NCBI RefSeq assembly: GCF_000011305.1
Contig: NC_004369.1
Span: 310,001 to 374,000, forward strand
DNA: 64,000 bases
Reading direction: 5' to 3'
Origin: Corynebacterium efficiens YS-314
GTDB lineage: Bacteria > Actinomycetota > Actinomycetes > Mycobacteriales > Mycobacteriaceae
Every line of letters begins with the position of its first letter. The first letter of the stretch is position 1. A program made the position numbers and the translations under genes. This document shows, one piece after another, positions 1-8,979 of this stretch. Under the pieces are notes generated by a model. The model made no database searches. It had not been told where the DNA came from and saw only the letters and a list, made by a program, of their open reading frames with translations.

Positions 1-221
1 GAAGATGCGACGGCAACCCCGGGATGTACCGTGAAGGTATATGTGATGACATGTACTTGTCGCAGATGTGCCACTTCTGCCAGCTTGGGTGGGGTCCGGA
101 TTCTCCGGAATGAGATCTCCAAGACTCCCCCATATGGTGTGATGCATTCGACAGCAAAACTTGCATGTGATTACATTAACTTCTGTAACTAATCTGCGCG
201 GTCCCCATTAAGGAGCGAGTC

Positions 222-572
222 ATGACATCTGTCATCCCTGAGCAACGCAACAACCCTTTCTCCCGCGATGGCATGGTGGCTGCACGTATGGACACCGCTG
301 AGCGCGGTGAGTGGGTCACCCATGCCAAGTGTCGTAACGGTGATCCGGATGCACTGTTTGTCCGTGGTGCCGCCCAGCGCCGTGCTGCCGCCATCTGTCG
401 TCATTGCCCCGTGGCCATGCAGTGCGTGGCAGATGCCCTGGATAACAAGGTGGAATTCGGTGTCTGGGGTGGTCTGACCGAGCGTCAGCGCCGTGCGCTG
501 CTGCGCAAGAACCCCCACATCACCAACTGGGCGGAATACCTGGCACAGGGTGGGGAACTGATCGGTATCTAG
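222..572 (+). CDS. whcA: WhiB-family iron-sulfur transcriptional regulator
   Basis: The 116-residue protein has the four WhiB cysteines (C37, C59, C62, C68, with the CxxC in CRHCPVAMQC) that bind a redox-sensitive 4Fe-4S cluster, followed by the GVWGG turn (80-84) and a basic stretch (ERQRRALLRK). WhiB proteins act in the cytoplasm with the main sigma factor. The start is ATG 222 behind AAGGAG at 211-216. Its place beside the DUF4177, RidA and MBL genes matches M. tuberculosis whiB4, and in C. glutamicum the equivalent is whcA, linked to oxidative-stress control. The symbol is inferred from this synteny; the family assignment is certain. The 221 bases upstream hold only its leader. Confidence 0.93.
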   Translation: MTSVIPEQRNNPFSRDGMVAARMDTAERGEWVTHAKCRNGDPDALFVRGAAQRRAAAICRHCPVAMQCVADALDNKVEFGVWGGLTERQRRALLRKNPHITNWAEYLAQGGELIGI

Positions 573-579
573 ACCGACG

Positions 580-609
580 ATCCCCGCTTCGGAGAGAAGG
601 CTCGGGGAT
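580..609 (+). other. Hairpin between whcA and the DUF4177 gene
   Basis: ATCCCCG (580-586) pairs with CGGGGAT (603-609), and a second GC-rich pairing (gggg/cccc) follows directly. There is no T-tract, so this is more likely an mRNA processing or attenuation structure than a strong intrinsic terminator. Function is not shown. Confidence 0.3.
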
Positions 610-663
610 AGCGCCGGGGGAACCCCGCCTGATGGGGTGGTCTCCGAAGGTAGGATGGCACCC

Positions 664-819
664 ATGACTAAATGGGAATACGCCACCGTGCCACTTATCA
701 CTCACGCAACCAAGCAGATCCTCGATACCTGGGGTGAAGATGGTTGGGAACTGGTCACCGTCATGCCGGGGATGAACCCCGAGAACCTCGTCGCCTACAT
801 GAAGCGCGAGGTGGCATAG
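664..819 (+). CDS. DUF4177 family small protein
   Basis: A 51-residue protein starting MTKWEYATVP, with the WEY...ILDxWGExGWELV pattern typical of DUF4177 (equivalent to M. tuberculosis Rv3678A). Function is unknown. ATG 664 gives the conserved MTKWEYA start; ATG 655 (three residues longer) is possible because GAAGGTAGG lies just before it. It ends four bases before the ridA-like gene and probably shares its transcript. Confidence 0.8.
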   Translation: MTKWEYATVPLITHATKQILDTWGEDGWELVTVMPGMNPENLVAYMKREVA

Positions 820-823
820 GTAC

Positions 824-1285
824 ATGACCACACACTCTGAACGTCTCGCCGAACTCGGCATCACCCTCCCGGCCGTCGCCGCGCCCGTGGCAGCCTATGT
901 GCCCGCCGTCAAAACCGGGAACCAGGTCTGGACCTCAGGCCAGCTCCCCTTCGTCGCCGGTGAACTTCCCGCGACCGGCAAGGTCGGACTCGAGGTCACC
1001 GCGGAGGACGCCGCCGATTACGCGCGCACCGCGGCTCTCAACGCCCTCGCGGCTGTGGATGCCTTGGTGGGTCTGGACAAGATCACCCGCGTGCTCAAGA
1101 TTGTCGGTTTCGTGTCCTCCGCCGAGGGGTTCACCGGTCAGCCGGCCGTGATCAACGGCGCCTCCAACCTCATCGGGGAGATCTTCGGTGAGGCCGGTGC
1201 CCATGCCCGGTCCGCTGTTGGTGTCGCTGAGCTTCCGCTCGGGGCGCCCGTCGAGGTGGAACTCGTCGTCGAGGTCTCTGAATAG
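824..1285 (+). CDS. RidA/YjgF/YER057c-family protein
   Basis: A 153-residue protein of the RidA superfamily (enamine/imine deaminase fold). Visible features are the N-terminal Y-x-P segment, TSGQLPF near residue 40, and the C-terminal GAHARSAVGVAELPLGAPVEVELV, which carries the Arg expected in RidA active sites. Length and context match the Rv3678c group, a distinct RidA subfamily whose substrate is not established. It starts ATG 824, four bases after the DUF4177 stop, and is followed by a good terminator. Confidence 0.9.
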   Translation: MTTHSERLAELGITLPAVAAPVAAYVPAVKTGNQVWTSGQLPFVAGELPATGKVGLEVTAEDAADYARTAALNALAAVDALVGLDKITRVLKIVGFVSSAEGFTGQPAVINGASNLIGEIFGEAGAHARSAVGVAELPLGAPVEVELVVEVSE

Positions 1286-1301
1286 ATTTTCCATGAGTAG
1301 G

Positions 1302-1338
1302 CCGGAGACATGGTCTGTCTCCGGTTTTATCTTTTTCT
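1302..1338 (+). terminator. Rho-independent terminator after the RidA gene
   Basis: CCGGAGACA (1302-1310) and TGTCTCCGG (1316-1324) form a perfect 9-bp stem with a 5-nt loop, followed by TTTTATCTTTTTCT. It closes the whcA-DUF4177-RidA transcript. Confidence 0.9.
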
Positions 1339-1407
1339 GCAGCCTCCCCACGGTCTGCCTGAAGCCCGCGGTGGGGGATGTCCCTCCCCGGTTCCACGAA
1401 AGTCATC

Positions 1408-2286
1408 ATGGGCGCTAAGCTGAACCTTATGGAGCATCCTGCTTATAGCCAACTGCGCCCAGTCACCCCGTCCGCCTCCGTGGTGCTGTGTCCCAACCCC
1501 GGCTACAGCTCACTTGAAGGCACCAACTCCTGGATCATCCGCGCATCTGAGGATTCCCGGAGCATCGTCATCGATCCGGGTCCGGAAGATGAGGGGCACC
1601 TCAACGTGCTCAACGCCAAGGGGGAGGAGGTCGGGTTGATTCTGCTTACCCACCGCCACCATGACCACGCAGACGGTGCCACCCGCTTCCGTCAGCTGAC
1701 CGGTGCACCCATCCGTGCCTTTGATCCCTCCTACTGTGAGAAGGCCGGGGAGCTTGTCGACGGGGAGATCATCACCATCGATGGTGTGACCCCACAGATC
1801 GAGGTGGTCGCCACCCCGGGCCACACCCGTGATTCCGTGTCCTTCTTCATCTGGAGCGGCACCCCGCATGAGTCCACCCTGGAGGGCATCGTCACCGGTG
1901 ACACCATCGCCGGTCGCCATACCACCATGATCTCCGAGACCGATGGTGACCTGGGCCAGTACCTGGAGTCCCTGGCCATCCTGGAGGAGCGGGGCAAAGA
2001 CATCACGCTCTTGCCTGGTCATGGTCCCGAGGGGGATGATGTGTCCTGGTTCGCCCGCAAGTACATCGACCGCCGGGAGCAGCGACTGGAGCAGATCCGC
2101 GGGGTGTGGGCCACGCAGGGTCGGGAGGTCTCCATGAAGGACCTCATCGATGCCATCTACGATGATGTTGATCCGGTGCTGCGCGGTGCCGCCGAGCAGT
2201 CCACCCATGTGGCCATCCGTTACCTGCTGGCGCAGGAGCGGGAGGAATCAGGTCGTAATTCCGCTGTGGATACCGGCCAGATCTAG
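1408..2286 (+). CDS. Metallo-beta-lactamase-fold hydrolase (LACTB2-like)
   Basis: About 292 residues with the MBL metal signature HRHHDHADG followed by the later ATPGHTRDS, TGDT and LPGHG metal-binding elements and a C-terminal helical domain with HVAIRYLLA. It resembles the LACTB2-like group that includes M. tuberculosis Rv3677c. Substrate unknown, possibly RNA or a thioester. ATG 1408 is preferred; ATG 1429 (MEHPAYSQLRP) is an equally good homology start. It is convergent with glxR across a shared terminator. Confidence 0.88.
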   Translation: MGAKLNLMEHPAYSQLRPVTPSASVVLCPNPGYSSLEGTNSWIIRASEDSRSIVIDPGPEDEGHLNVLNAKGEEVGLILLTHRHHDHADGATRFRQLTGAPIRAFDPSYCEKAGELVDGEIITIDGVTPQIEVVATPGHTRDSVSFFIWSGTPHESTLEGIVTGDTIAGRHTTMISETDGDLGQYLESLAILEERGKDITLLPGHGPEGDDVSWFARKYIDRREQRLEQIRGVWATQGREVSMKDLIDAIYDDVDPVLRGAAEQSTHVAIRYLLAQEREESGRNSAVDTGQI

Positions 2287-2309
2287 ACACAGCACATCGA
2301 GAAAAACAA

Positions 2310-2350
2310 CCACCGCCCGGTTCCCCGTTGTCAGGGGGCCCGGGCGGTGG
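2310..2350. terminator. Bidirectional terminator between the MBL gene and glxR
   Basis: CCACCGCCCGG (2310-2320) pairs perfectly with CCGGGCGGTGG (2340-2350). The flank at 2301-2309 is GAAAAACAA, giving a T-rich tail for the leftward glxR transcript, and the stem also sits just after the rightward MBL stop. Confidence 0.8.
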
Positions 2351-2370
2351 GCTTGTATGGGGGTGAGCTA

Positions 2371-3054
2371 CTAGCGCGCGCGGCGTGCCAGGTGCTCGGT
2401 GTCCACGATGAGCACGGACTTGCCCTCGAGGCGGATCCAGCCGCGGTGTGCGAAGGTGGCCAGGGCCTTGTTCACGGTCTCACGTGAGGCACCGACCAGC
2501 TGGGCGATCTCCTCCTGGGTGAGGTCGTGGTTGACGCGCAGGGCGCCGGCTTCCTGGGTGCCGAAACGGTTGGCCAGCTGCAGCAGGGTCTTGGCGACAC
2601 GACCGGGGACATCGGTGAAGATGAGGTCTGCCAGTGAGGCGTTGGTGCGACGCAGGCGACGGGCCAGCACACGCAGCAGCTGCTCGGCGATCGCCGGGTG
2701 GTCGGAGACCCAGTTGCGCAGCATCTCGGAGTTCATGGTGGCGGCATGGACCTCGGTGACACAGACCGCGGAGGAGGTGCGGGGGCCCGGGTCGAAGATG
2801 GAGAGCTCACCGAACATGTCGGAGGGACCCATGATGGTCAGCAGGTTCTCGCGACCGTCATTGGCGTGGCGGGCCAGCTTCACCTTGCCGGAGGTGATGA
2901 TGTAGAGACGATCACCCGGTTCACCTTCCTCGAAGATGGTGGCTCCGCGGGGGAAGCGGACGGTTTCCATGTCCTGGATAAGGTTATTGACCGCCGTCGG
3001 GTCTACGCCCTGGAAAATTCCGGCGCGCGACAAGATGTCCTGTACACCTTCCAC
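2371..3054 (-). CDS. glxR: cAMP-responsive global regulator GlxR (CRP/FNR family)
   Basis: The 227-residue length equals that of C. glutamicum GlxR. Residues 20-120 form the cyclic-nucleotide domain with phosphate-binding cassette [16 protein letters not shown] (81-96), followed by a dimer helix and a winged helix-turn-helix at [19 protein letters not shown] (178-196). The start is GTG at 3054 with AAGGAG upstream. It is a homodimer controlling many genes through TGTGA-N6-TCACA sites. The membrane adenylate cyclase gene at 25.9-27.4 kb is its likely cAMP source. Confidence 0.96.
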   Translation of the reverse strand: MEGVQDILSRAGIFQGVDPTAVNNLIQDMETVRFPRGATIFEEGEPGDRLYIITSGKVKLARHANDGRENLLTIMGPSDMFGELSIFDPGPRTSSAVCVTEVHAATMNSEMLRNWVSDHPAIAEQLLRVLARRLRRTNASLADLIFTDVPGRVAKTLLQLANRFGTQEAGALRVNHDLTQEEIAQLVGASRETVNKALATFAHRGWIRLEGKSVLIVDTEHLARRAR

Positions 3055-3171
3055 TTACATTTCTCCTTCATCTGAACACATGTTGAGTTGGGTCCGGATG
3101 AATGGCAACACCTTCAGTGTTCGGGTCAAACAGTAATCCGGACGGTGCCTGGGTGGGGGCATCCTAATGTG

Positions 3172-3180
3172 TTATCCACA
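3172..3180 (+). promoter_or_regulatory. Perfect DnaA-box match upstream of glxR
   Basis: TTATCCACA, the consensus DnaA box, lies about 120 bp upstream of the glxR start. It is the core of the imperfect palindrome TGTG-TTATC-CACA (3168-3180). A single 9-mer could be chance. Confidence 0.35.
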
Positions 3181-3312
3181 CTCTACTATGCGATTGGTCA
3201 CCGCAATAGTTGAAATGCCTAGATTGTCACAATTTAACCGGAGAAATCTAACTTTCACAGAAAGATAACAGCGTTATCTAATTAATTTCTCGGCTCTGAG
3301 CAGTTTAACTTA

Positions 3313-3522
3313 TCAAGCAGCTTTAGGCTGCGACTGGGGTCCATCCTCGCCGGAGGCGCCCTCCCCGGCACCGGCAGCTGACGCATCATCCGAACTGCTG
3401 GTGGTGACATCCCGGGAGCTGTTGACATCCTGGGTGGACAGTAGGGAGGACTCGATCCGCTGCATGGCGAAGAGAAAAAACAGCAGGAGAAGCGGAATCA
3501 ACACTACGAGGAGACCAGTCAT
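3313..3522 (-). CDS. Small single-pass membrane protein
   Basis: A 69-residue protein: M-T-G then a strongly hydrophobic helix of Leu, Val, Ile and Phe (about 3-19), followed by a hydrophilic Ser/Asp/Ala/Gly-rich tail ending QPKAA. No known domain. It is encoded between glxR and nth, divergent from nth; a small membrane protein occupies the equivalent place in M. tuberculosis (Rv3675). ATG 3522 is chosen because the hydrophobic segment begins there. Real gene likely, function unknown. Confidence 0.6.
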   Translation of the reverse strand: MTGLLVVLIPLLLLFFLFAMQRIESSLLSTQDVNSSRDVTTSSSDDASAAGAGEGASGEDGPQSQPKAA

Positions 3523-3586
3523 AAGCCCACAGTGTAACGAGAAACGGGCTTCGCGTGCACACCAGGGGTCTGGCACTCTTAGATAT

Positions 3587-4381
3587 ATGGCTGCAGAATT
3601 CGGATCCATCACCCCACTCACACGCCCCCGCGTGGGTTCACACATCGCCAACAAGGGTGGTGAGACGGATATCGGGCGGAAACGTCGGGCCCGCCGCATC
3701 AACCGGACCCTGGCGGTGGCCTACCCGGATGCCCACTGCGAACTGGATTTCACAAACCCTCTCGAGCTCACCGTGGCCACCATCCTGTCGGCACAATGCA
3801 CCGATGTGCGCGTCAACCAGGTCACACCGGCTTTGTTCCGGCGTTATCCCACGGCCTGGGATTATGCCAACGCCGATCGCGCCGAGCTCGAGGAGCTCAT
3901 CCGCCCGACCGGGTTCTACCGCAACAAGGCGACCTCGCTCATCGGTCTGGGGCGCGCCCTTGTGTCGCTTCACGACGGGGAGGTTCCCCACACCCTGGAG
4001 GAACTGGTGAAGCTGCCGGGAATCGGCAGGAAAACCGCCAATGTGGTGCTCGGTGATGCCTTCGGGGTCCCCGGGATCACCGTGGACACCCATTTCGGGC
4101 GGCTGGCCCGGAGACTTAAACTGACGGAGGAGACCGACCCGGTCCGGGTGGAGCATGAGATCGGTGCACTCATCGAGAAGAAGGAGTGGACGCTGTTCTC
4201 ACACCGGTTGATCTTCCACGGACGTAGGATATGCCATAGCAGGCGCGCTGCCTGCGGGGCCTGCATGCTGGCCGCGGATTGTCCCTCCTTCGGTCTGGAG
4301 GGCCCGGCCGACCCCATGGAGGCACAGAAGTTGATCAAGAGTGATGACAGGGAGCACCTGCTGAAGATGGCAGGGATGTAA
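3587..4381 (+). CDS. nth: Endonuclease III (DNA glycosylase/AP lyase)
   Basis: A 264-residue base-excision repair enzyme removing oxidised pyrimidines. It has the helix-hairpin-helix [12 protein letters not shown] with the catalytic Lys, the catalytic Asp in [12 protein letters not shown], and the C-terminal 4Fe-4S loop C-x6-C-x2-C-x5-C ([19 protein letters not shown]). ATG 3587 is chosen by homology. No Shine-Dalgarno is visible and TTAGATAT precedes it directly, so a leaderless mRNA is plausible. Downstream genes are tightly spaced, suggesting an nth-thioredoxin-Nudix operon. Confidence 0.95.
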   Translation: MAAEFGSITPLTRPRVGSHIANKGGETDIGRKRRARRINRTLAVAYPDAHCELDFTNPLELTVATILSAQCTDVRVNQVTPALFRRYPTAWDYANADRAELEELIRPTGFYRNKATSLIGLGRALVSLHDGEVPHTLEELVKLPGIGRKTANVVLGDAFGVPGITVDTHFGRLARRLKLTEETDPVRVEHEIGALIEKKEWTLFSHRLIFHGRRICHSRRAACGACMLAADCPSFGLEGPADPMEAQKLIKSDDREHLLKMAGM

Positions 4382-4386
4382 AGCAG

Positions 4387-4965
4387 ATGACAACGAGCGC
4401 TAAATGGTCCCTCGTGGGCGTGGTGGTGGTTCTCGCGGTGCTGGTTGCCGTGATCCCGCAGCTGCTGTCCGGTTCCACCACTGGGGACGGTGACGCGACC
4501 GGCGCGGCCGGGGACGGGGCAGGGGAGGCGTCGACAAGCATCGTGGCAGATCGCCCCGACTGCCAGGACGACGGTGCGGCGGGCGTGCAGCTGCCGTGCC
4601 TGGGCGGGGAGCAGGGGCAGGGCAATGACCTGCCCACCGTGGTCAATGTGTGGGCATGGTGGTGCGAACCCTGCAGGGATGAACTGCCCGTCTTCGACGA
4701 GTTCGCCGCCAGCCACCCCGAACTGAACGTGGTCGGTGTCCACGCCGACACCAACGCCGCCAACGGCGCTGCCATGCTCGGTGATCTCGGTGTCGGGCTG
4801 CCCAGCTACCAGGATGATTCCAACCTCTTCGCCGGCACCCTCGGCCTGCCCGCCGTGGTCCCCATCACGGTGGTGGTGGACCCCGATGGTGAGCTGGTGG
4901 GCACCTTCCCCCGCACCTTTGACAGCGTGCAGGACCTCGAAGCGGCCGTGGCGGGGGTGTTGTGA
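4387..4965 (+). CDS. Membrane-anchored TlpA/ResA-like thioredoxin
   Basis: 192 residues: a signal-anchor helix (about 8-27), a Ser/Gly/Ala linker, then a thioredoxin domain with active site WWCEPC (C93, C96) and the cis-Pro region GLPAVVPITVVVD. It should act outside the membrane in disulfide reduction. Two extra cysteines (C59, C71) precede the domain and may form a structural or resolving pair. It starts six bases after nth and overlaps the Nudix gene by one base; equivalent to Rv3673c. Confidence 0.9.
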   Translation: MTTSAKWSLVGVVVVLAVLVAVIPQLLSGSTTGDGDATGAAGDGAGEASTSIVADRPDCQDDGAAGVQLPCLGGEQGQGNDLPTVVNVWAWWCEPCRDELPVFDEFAASHPELNVVGVHADTNAANGAAMLGDLGVGLPSYQDDSNLFAGTLGLPAVVPITVVVDPDGELVGTFPRTFDSVQDLEAAVAGVL

Positions 4966-5729
4966 TGCCCCGGCATCTGACCCCCAACCACCTCTACCCG
5001 GACCTGCCCCATGATTTCCCCGGTGAGAACACCGAACTGGCACCCGCCAAGGCCCCGGTGTGGATGCGGCGCCTGATGGACCGCATCGAGGCCGGTCACC
5101 TGCGCAATCCGCTGGCCGGCACCGAGGTCACCGGCACCACCCACGCCGAGAAACAGGCAGCGGTGCTCATGCTGTTCTCCGGGTCGGAAACCTCCTTCGA
5201 CCTGCCCAATGATGCCTCCGTGCTGCTCACCCACCGTTCGCCGACCATGCGGTCGCACTCCGGTCAGATCGCCTTCCCCGGTGGGCGGATCGACCCCGAG
5301 GACACCAACGCCGTCGACTGCGCCTTCCGGGAGGCCTGGGAGGAGACCGGTCTGGACCGGCGCACCGCGACCCCGCTCGCGCAGCTGGAGGAGGTCCACA
5401 TCCGGGCCACCGGTTACCCGGTCTATCCCATCCTCGGGCACTGGCACAGCCCCTCACCGGTGGCCGTGGTCAGCCCTGATGAGGCCGATGAGGTGTTCGA
5501 CGCACCCGTCTACGAGCTCATCGACCCCGCCAACCGCCTCATGGTCGGCTGGCGACGGTGGAAGGGCCCCGCGTTTCGCATCAATGGGTATGTGATCTGG
5601 GGTTTCACCGGGGGTCTGCTCTCCGCCATCATCGACCAGGCCGGTTGGGCGACGGACTGGGACACCGACCGCATCTATGACCTGGAGGACACCCTGGCCA
5701 CCTCCCGTAACAATGAGCCGCTGAGGTAG
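4965..5729 (+). CDS. Nudix hydrolase, probable coenzyme A pyrophosphatase
   Basis: 254 residues. LLTHRSPTMRSHSGQIAFPG is the motif of the CoA-pyrophosphatase (NudL/UPF0035) branch and is directly followed by GGRIDPED...REAWEETGL, its extended Nudix box. It would cleave CoA or oxidised CoA to phosphopantetheine and ADP. ATG 4965 overlaps the thioredoxin stop (TGATG), a coupled start; GTG 4962 is the only alternative. Substrate is inferred from the motif. Confidence 0.88.
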   Translation: MPRHLTPNHLYPDLPHDFPGENTELAPAKAPVWMRRLMDRIEAGHLRNPLAGTEVTGTTHAEKQAAVLMLFSGSETSFDLPNDASVLLTHRSPTMRSHSGQIAFPGGRIDPEDTNAVDCAFREAWEETGLDRRTATPLAQLEEVHIRATGYPVYPILGHWHSPSPVAVVSPDEADEVFDAPVYELIDPANRLMVGWRRWKGPAFRINGYVIWGFTGGLLSAIIDQAGWATDWDTDRIYDLEDTLATSRNNEPLR

Positions 5730-5886
5730 GAGCCGGGGCCGGGGGTGGACACACCGGGGGTTGAGCTGTACTGCTTTTCGCGGGTTTATGCCAGGGTCTG
5801 CAGGTAGCCTAAACTCGTTATTTTGAAACGCCCCGAAATCCGGCGGGTCCGCCCCGGGTTGTGAAAGAGTAGAGCGCCGTAGAACA

Positions 5887-7083
5887 TTGTTAGCTTCGAT
5901 CCCTGTCGTCGATATCATCATCGGCATCATCCTGGTGTTCGCGCTGTGGAGTGGGTGGAGACAGGGCGCCTTCATCTCCCTGCTGGCCACCATCGGCGTG
6001 GTGGCCGGCCTGGTCATCGGTGCGGCTGTCGCACCCCTGGCCATGGGTCTGACCGATTCCCCGGCCCTGCGGTTCCTGCTGGCGATCGGCACCGTGGTGC
6101 TGCTGGTGGGGCTGGGCAATCTCATCGGTGCCCACCTGGGGCACGCGATCCGGGATGGGATCCGGTTCCGCAGCTCGCGGTTTCTTGATTCCCTCGTCGG
6201 TTCCATCTTCCAGGTGCTGGCCACACTGATCGTGGCGTGGCTGGTGGCCATCCCCCTGGCCACCGGCATGCCCGGCACCGTGGCGTCCGGGATCCGGGAA
6301 TCACGCATCCTCGCCTTCGTTGATGACAACACCCCCCGCGGGCTGGAGACCCTCCCCGCCCGGATCGCCGCGATGCTCACCGACACCGGTCTGCCACCGC
6401 TGGTCTCCCCATTCGATAATCAACCGGTCCGGGAGGTCGAGGCCCCCAACATCAATGTCTCGGATGTGGCCCTGGTCGAGCAGATGAGGCCCTCCGTGGT
6501 GCATGTCATGGGTGACGCCGGGGAATGCAGCCGACGTCTCATGGGTTCCGGATTCGTCGCCGCCCCCGACTATGTGATCACCAACGCCCACGTGGTGGCC
6601 GGAACGGACGCGGTCAACCTCGACACCGTGGTGGGCATCCGCGCCGCTGAGGTGGTCTTCTACGACCCGGACGCTGATATCGCGGTGCTCCACAGCCCCG
6701 ACCTGGGGCTGGAGGCCCTGCCACTGTCCGATGATCCCCTCAACTCCGGGGCGGATGCCATCGTCATGGGCTTCCCCCACTCCGGGCCTTTCGATGCCTC
6801 CCCGGCCCGTGTCCGCGAACGCATCCTCATCACCGGTGCCAATATCTACGCCTCCGGCCAGCACGAGCGCGAGGTCTACTCGGTGCGTGGCAACATCCGC
6901 TCCGGTAACTCCGGCGGCCCCATGGTTGACACGGAGGGCAATGTTGTCGGTGTTGTCTTCGGTGCGGCCATCGACGGGTCCGACACCGGTTTCGTCCTCA
7001 CCACTGCCGAGGTGGAGCGACGCATCGGGGACCTCCAGAGCCTGACCACCCCGGTGGACACGCTGCAGTGCGCCGTGTCCTGA
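5887..7083 (+). CDS. marP: Membrane serine protease MarP-like (CvpA domain plus trypsin-like domain)
   Basis: 398 residues: four hydrophobic helices (about 5-125, CvpA/colicin V production type), a linker, and an extracytoplasmic chymotrypsin-fold protease with H235 (TNAHVV), D264 (DADIAV) and S342 (SGNSGGP). C214 and C395 match the positions I recall for the redox-regulating disulfide of M. tuberculosis MarP (Rv3671c), needed there for acid and oxidative resistance. The start is TTG 5887, chosen because MLASIPVVDI begins the first helix. It follows the Nudix gene after 157 bp and probably has its own promoter. Confidence 0.9.
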   Translation: MLASIPVVDIIIGIILVFALWSGWRQGAFISLLATIGVVAGLVIGAAVAPLAMGLTDSPALRFLLAIGTVVLLVGLGNLIGAHLGHAIRDGIRFRSSRFLDSLVGSIFQVLATLIVAWLVAIPLATGMPGTVASGIRESRILAFVDDNTPRGLETLPARIAAMLTDTGLPPLVSPFDNQPVREVEAPNINVSDVALVEQMRPSVVHVMGDAGECSRRLMGSGFVAAPDYVITNAHVVAGTDAVNLDTVVGIRAAEVVFYDPDADIAVLHSPDLGLEALPLSDDPLNSGADAIVMGFPHSGPFDASPARVRERILITGANIYASGQHEREVYSVRGNIRSGNSGGPMVDTEGNVVGVVFGAAIDGSDTGFVLTTAEVERRIGDLQSLTTPVDTLQCAVS

Positions 7084-7104
7084 CCTGACCTGATCTGGTC
7101 GGTT

Positions 7105-8175
7105 TCAGGAGTCGTGGAGGAAACTGGCGATCATCTCGGTGAAGGCCAGGGGGTCCTCCAGGAAGGACAGGGCGGTGATCCCCGGGATGGACACCAACCG
7201 GAAGGGGCCGGAGGTGCGCGAACGTGCCAGGGAGGCCAGGTATTCGGTGCGGTTGTCACGTGGGGTGAGCAGCCAGACCGGGCAGCGGGCGATCTGGTGA
7301 TCGGATCTGCCGGGCAGGGAGGCGGTCATGAGCCGGTTGGTGCGCACGATGGGGGTGAAGGTGTGGTCGATCGCCAAGGCCTTCTGACGGAGCCTGATCG
7401 CACCGGTGTAGGCATTACTGCGCTGATAGGACGCGGTGGTGCCGCGCGTCACCTCCCGGCGGGACGCACGGGGCACCACGAAGCGGATGCTGCGCAGCAC
7501 CGGGATCGGGAGGCTGAACAGGGCGATCCTGGCGAGCAGGGAGCCGAACAGGTGGGGTTTGCGTCGTAAAGCACGGCGCAGGTCCGCCGGGTGGACCGCA
7601 CCGAGTGAGATCACCCCGGCGGCCCGGTCGGGGTAGAGGGTGGACACCGCCCAGGCGAGGCTGCCGCCGGTGTCGGTGCCGACCAAGATGGCATCATCAT
7701 GGCCGAGGGCGCCGATGACACCGTTGATATCCCCGGCGGAACGACGGATGTCATAACCACTGGGGGGCTTGTCGGAGAGCCCATAACCACGCAGATCCAC
7801 CGCGGCGACATGGAAACCCCGCGCCGCCAGGGAAGCGATGACATCCTTGTAGTCGAACCACCCGCCGAACGCCCCGTGGAGGAGCAGAACCAGGGGATCG
7901 GCGGGGGAACCGGCGACGGCGACATGCAGACGCACACCCCGGACGTAGACATGATCATGACGGTAGGGTCCCTCCACGGCCACCACCGTGGGGGAACGCT
8001 CAATCGAGGCCACAGCACGGTTGACCGAGCGCCTCCGCCTCAGGGCGGTCCACCACAGCTTCCAGGGTTCTGTGAATCTCTTGATCACCATCCGACTCCT
8101 CGGGGACTCAGGGGACGCAGGGGACTGGTCAGCATGAACCGGGGAGCCACCCGGGGATGTGGTGCGTGTGGTCAT
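7105..8175 (-). CDS. Alpha/beta hydrolase, epoxide-hydrolase-like (EphE type)
   Basis: 356 residues with an N-terminal hydrophilic extension, the oxyanion motif LLHGAFGGWFDYKD, and nucleophile elbow VGTDTGGSLAW in which the nucleophile position is Asp, as in epoxide hydrolases and dehalogenases rather than Ser esterases. The position beside the MarP-like gene matches M. tuberculosis ephE (Rv3670). ATG 8175 follows GAGGA. Substrate unknown. Confidence 0.85.
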   Translation of the reverse strand: MTTRTTSPGGSPVHADQSPASPESPRSRMVIKRFTEPWKLWWTALRRRRSVNRAVASIERSPTVVAVEGPYRHDHVYVRGVRLHVAVAGSPADPLVLLLHGAFGGWFDYKDVIASLAARGFHVAAVDLRGYGLSDKPPSGYDIRRSAGDINGVIGALGHDDAILVGTDTGGSLAWAVSTLYPDRAAGVISLGAVHPADLRRALRRKPHLFGSLLARIALFSLPIPVLRSIRFVVPRASRREVTRGTTASYQRSNAYTGAIRLRQKALAIDHTFTPIVRTNRLMTASLPGRSDHQIARCPVWLLTPRDNRTEYLASLARSRTSGPFRLVSIPGITALSFLEDPLAFTEMIASFLHDS

Positions 8176-8388
8176 GGGAATCCTCAGGGAATGGATAGAC
8201 CGGGATGGGCGGGGGACGGGTCGCGACGGTACTGCGGGGGTGTCACGTGGGACACCGGGGGAGGTGACACCGGGAGAGCGGGCCCCGGATGCGCCCCGGG
8301 GGTGAAAACCCGGAGGGGGCCCGGTGCGATGGAAATAAACAGACCCCTGCGCTCCGCGGACGGTGGCGGGGTGAGAGGTCTGAGGTGG

Positions 8389-8979
8389 TTACTTCCTGAC
8401 GGCTGTGGAACCGTGACCCGAGGGGATCGTGGTGCTGCTGGCTGCCGTGGATCCGGGGGCGTGGAAGTTCGAGGTGTAGAGACCACGCTTGTCGGAGCGC
8501 TCGAGGTTGGAGGTGGCCTGCCCAGGAACCAGGTTCTTCAGCTCGTTGACCGAATCAATGGTCTTCTTCGGCGCACCCATCTTCTTGACCTTCTTCCAGC
8601 CGAACAGTGCCAGCACAGCGGCAATGAGCAGCATGAAGAGGAAGACGATCAGGTAGGACAGCCAGCTGTCGAGCCAGATTTTGAGGGTTTCGGCGAGGAA
8701 GAAGAAAAAGAAGAAGGAACTGTAGAGCGCGATGACACCCGCTGCGCCGAAGGCACCGCCGCCGATCGCGGCCTTCTTCGCCTCGCCGGCCAGTTCCGCC
8801 TTCGCCAGTTCGACCTCGGCGCGGAAGAGGCTGGACATCTGGGAGGTGGCGTTGGAGATCAGCGTGCCGATGGAGGCTTCACCGCTGATGCTGGTATCGA
8901 CGTCGCTGAGCGGGATCGCGTTGACCTTCGGTGAGAAGGTCTCCGTGCCGTCGGTGAAAAGGCCGTCATTGTTGCTCAC
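8389..8979 (-). CDS. DUF1469 / phage-holin-3-6 superfamily membrane protein
   Basis: 196 residues. An N-terminal amphipathic part (SIGTLISNATSQMSSLFRAEVELAKAEL) precedes two long hydrophobic helices and a basic, Ser/Thr-rich tail. This is the pattern of actinobacterial DUF1469 proteins such as the one next to ephE in mycobacteria (Rv3669). The start is GTG 8979 with GGAGG eight bases upstream; the longer reading frame to 9045 lacks such a site. The gap to the hydrolase gene (8176-8388) is GC-rich with short hairpins. The left IS boundary lies 243 bp upstream, so its promoter region may be affected. Confidence 0.8.
   Translation of the reverse strand: MSNNDGLFTDGTETFSPKVNAIPLSDVDTSISGEASIGTLISNATSQMSSLFRAEVELAKAELAGEAKKAAIGGGAFGAAGVIALYSSFFFFFFLAETLKIWLDSWLSYLIVFLFMLLIAAVLALFGWKKVKKMGAPKKTIDSVNELKNLVPGQATSNLERSDKRGLYTSNFHAPGSTAASSTTIPSGHGSTAVRK

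Noticed and set aside
7699..8934. 411-codon plus-strand frame
   Set aside because: Antisense to the EphE-like and DUF1469 genes, low complexity and no family resemblance.
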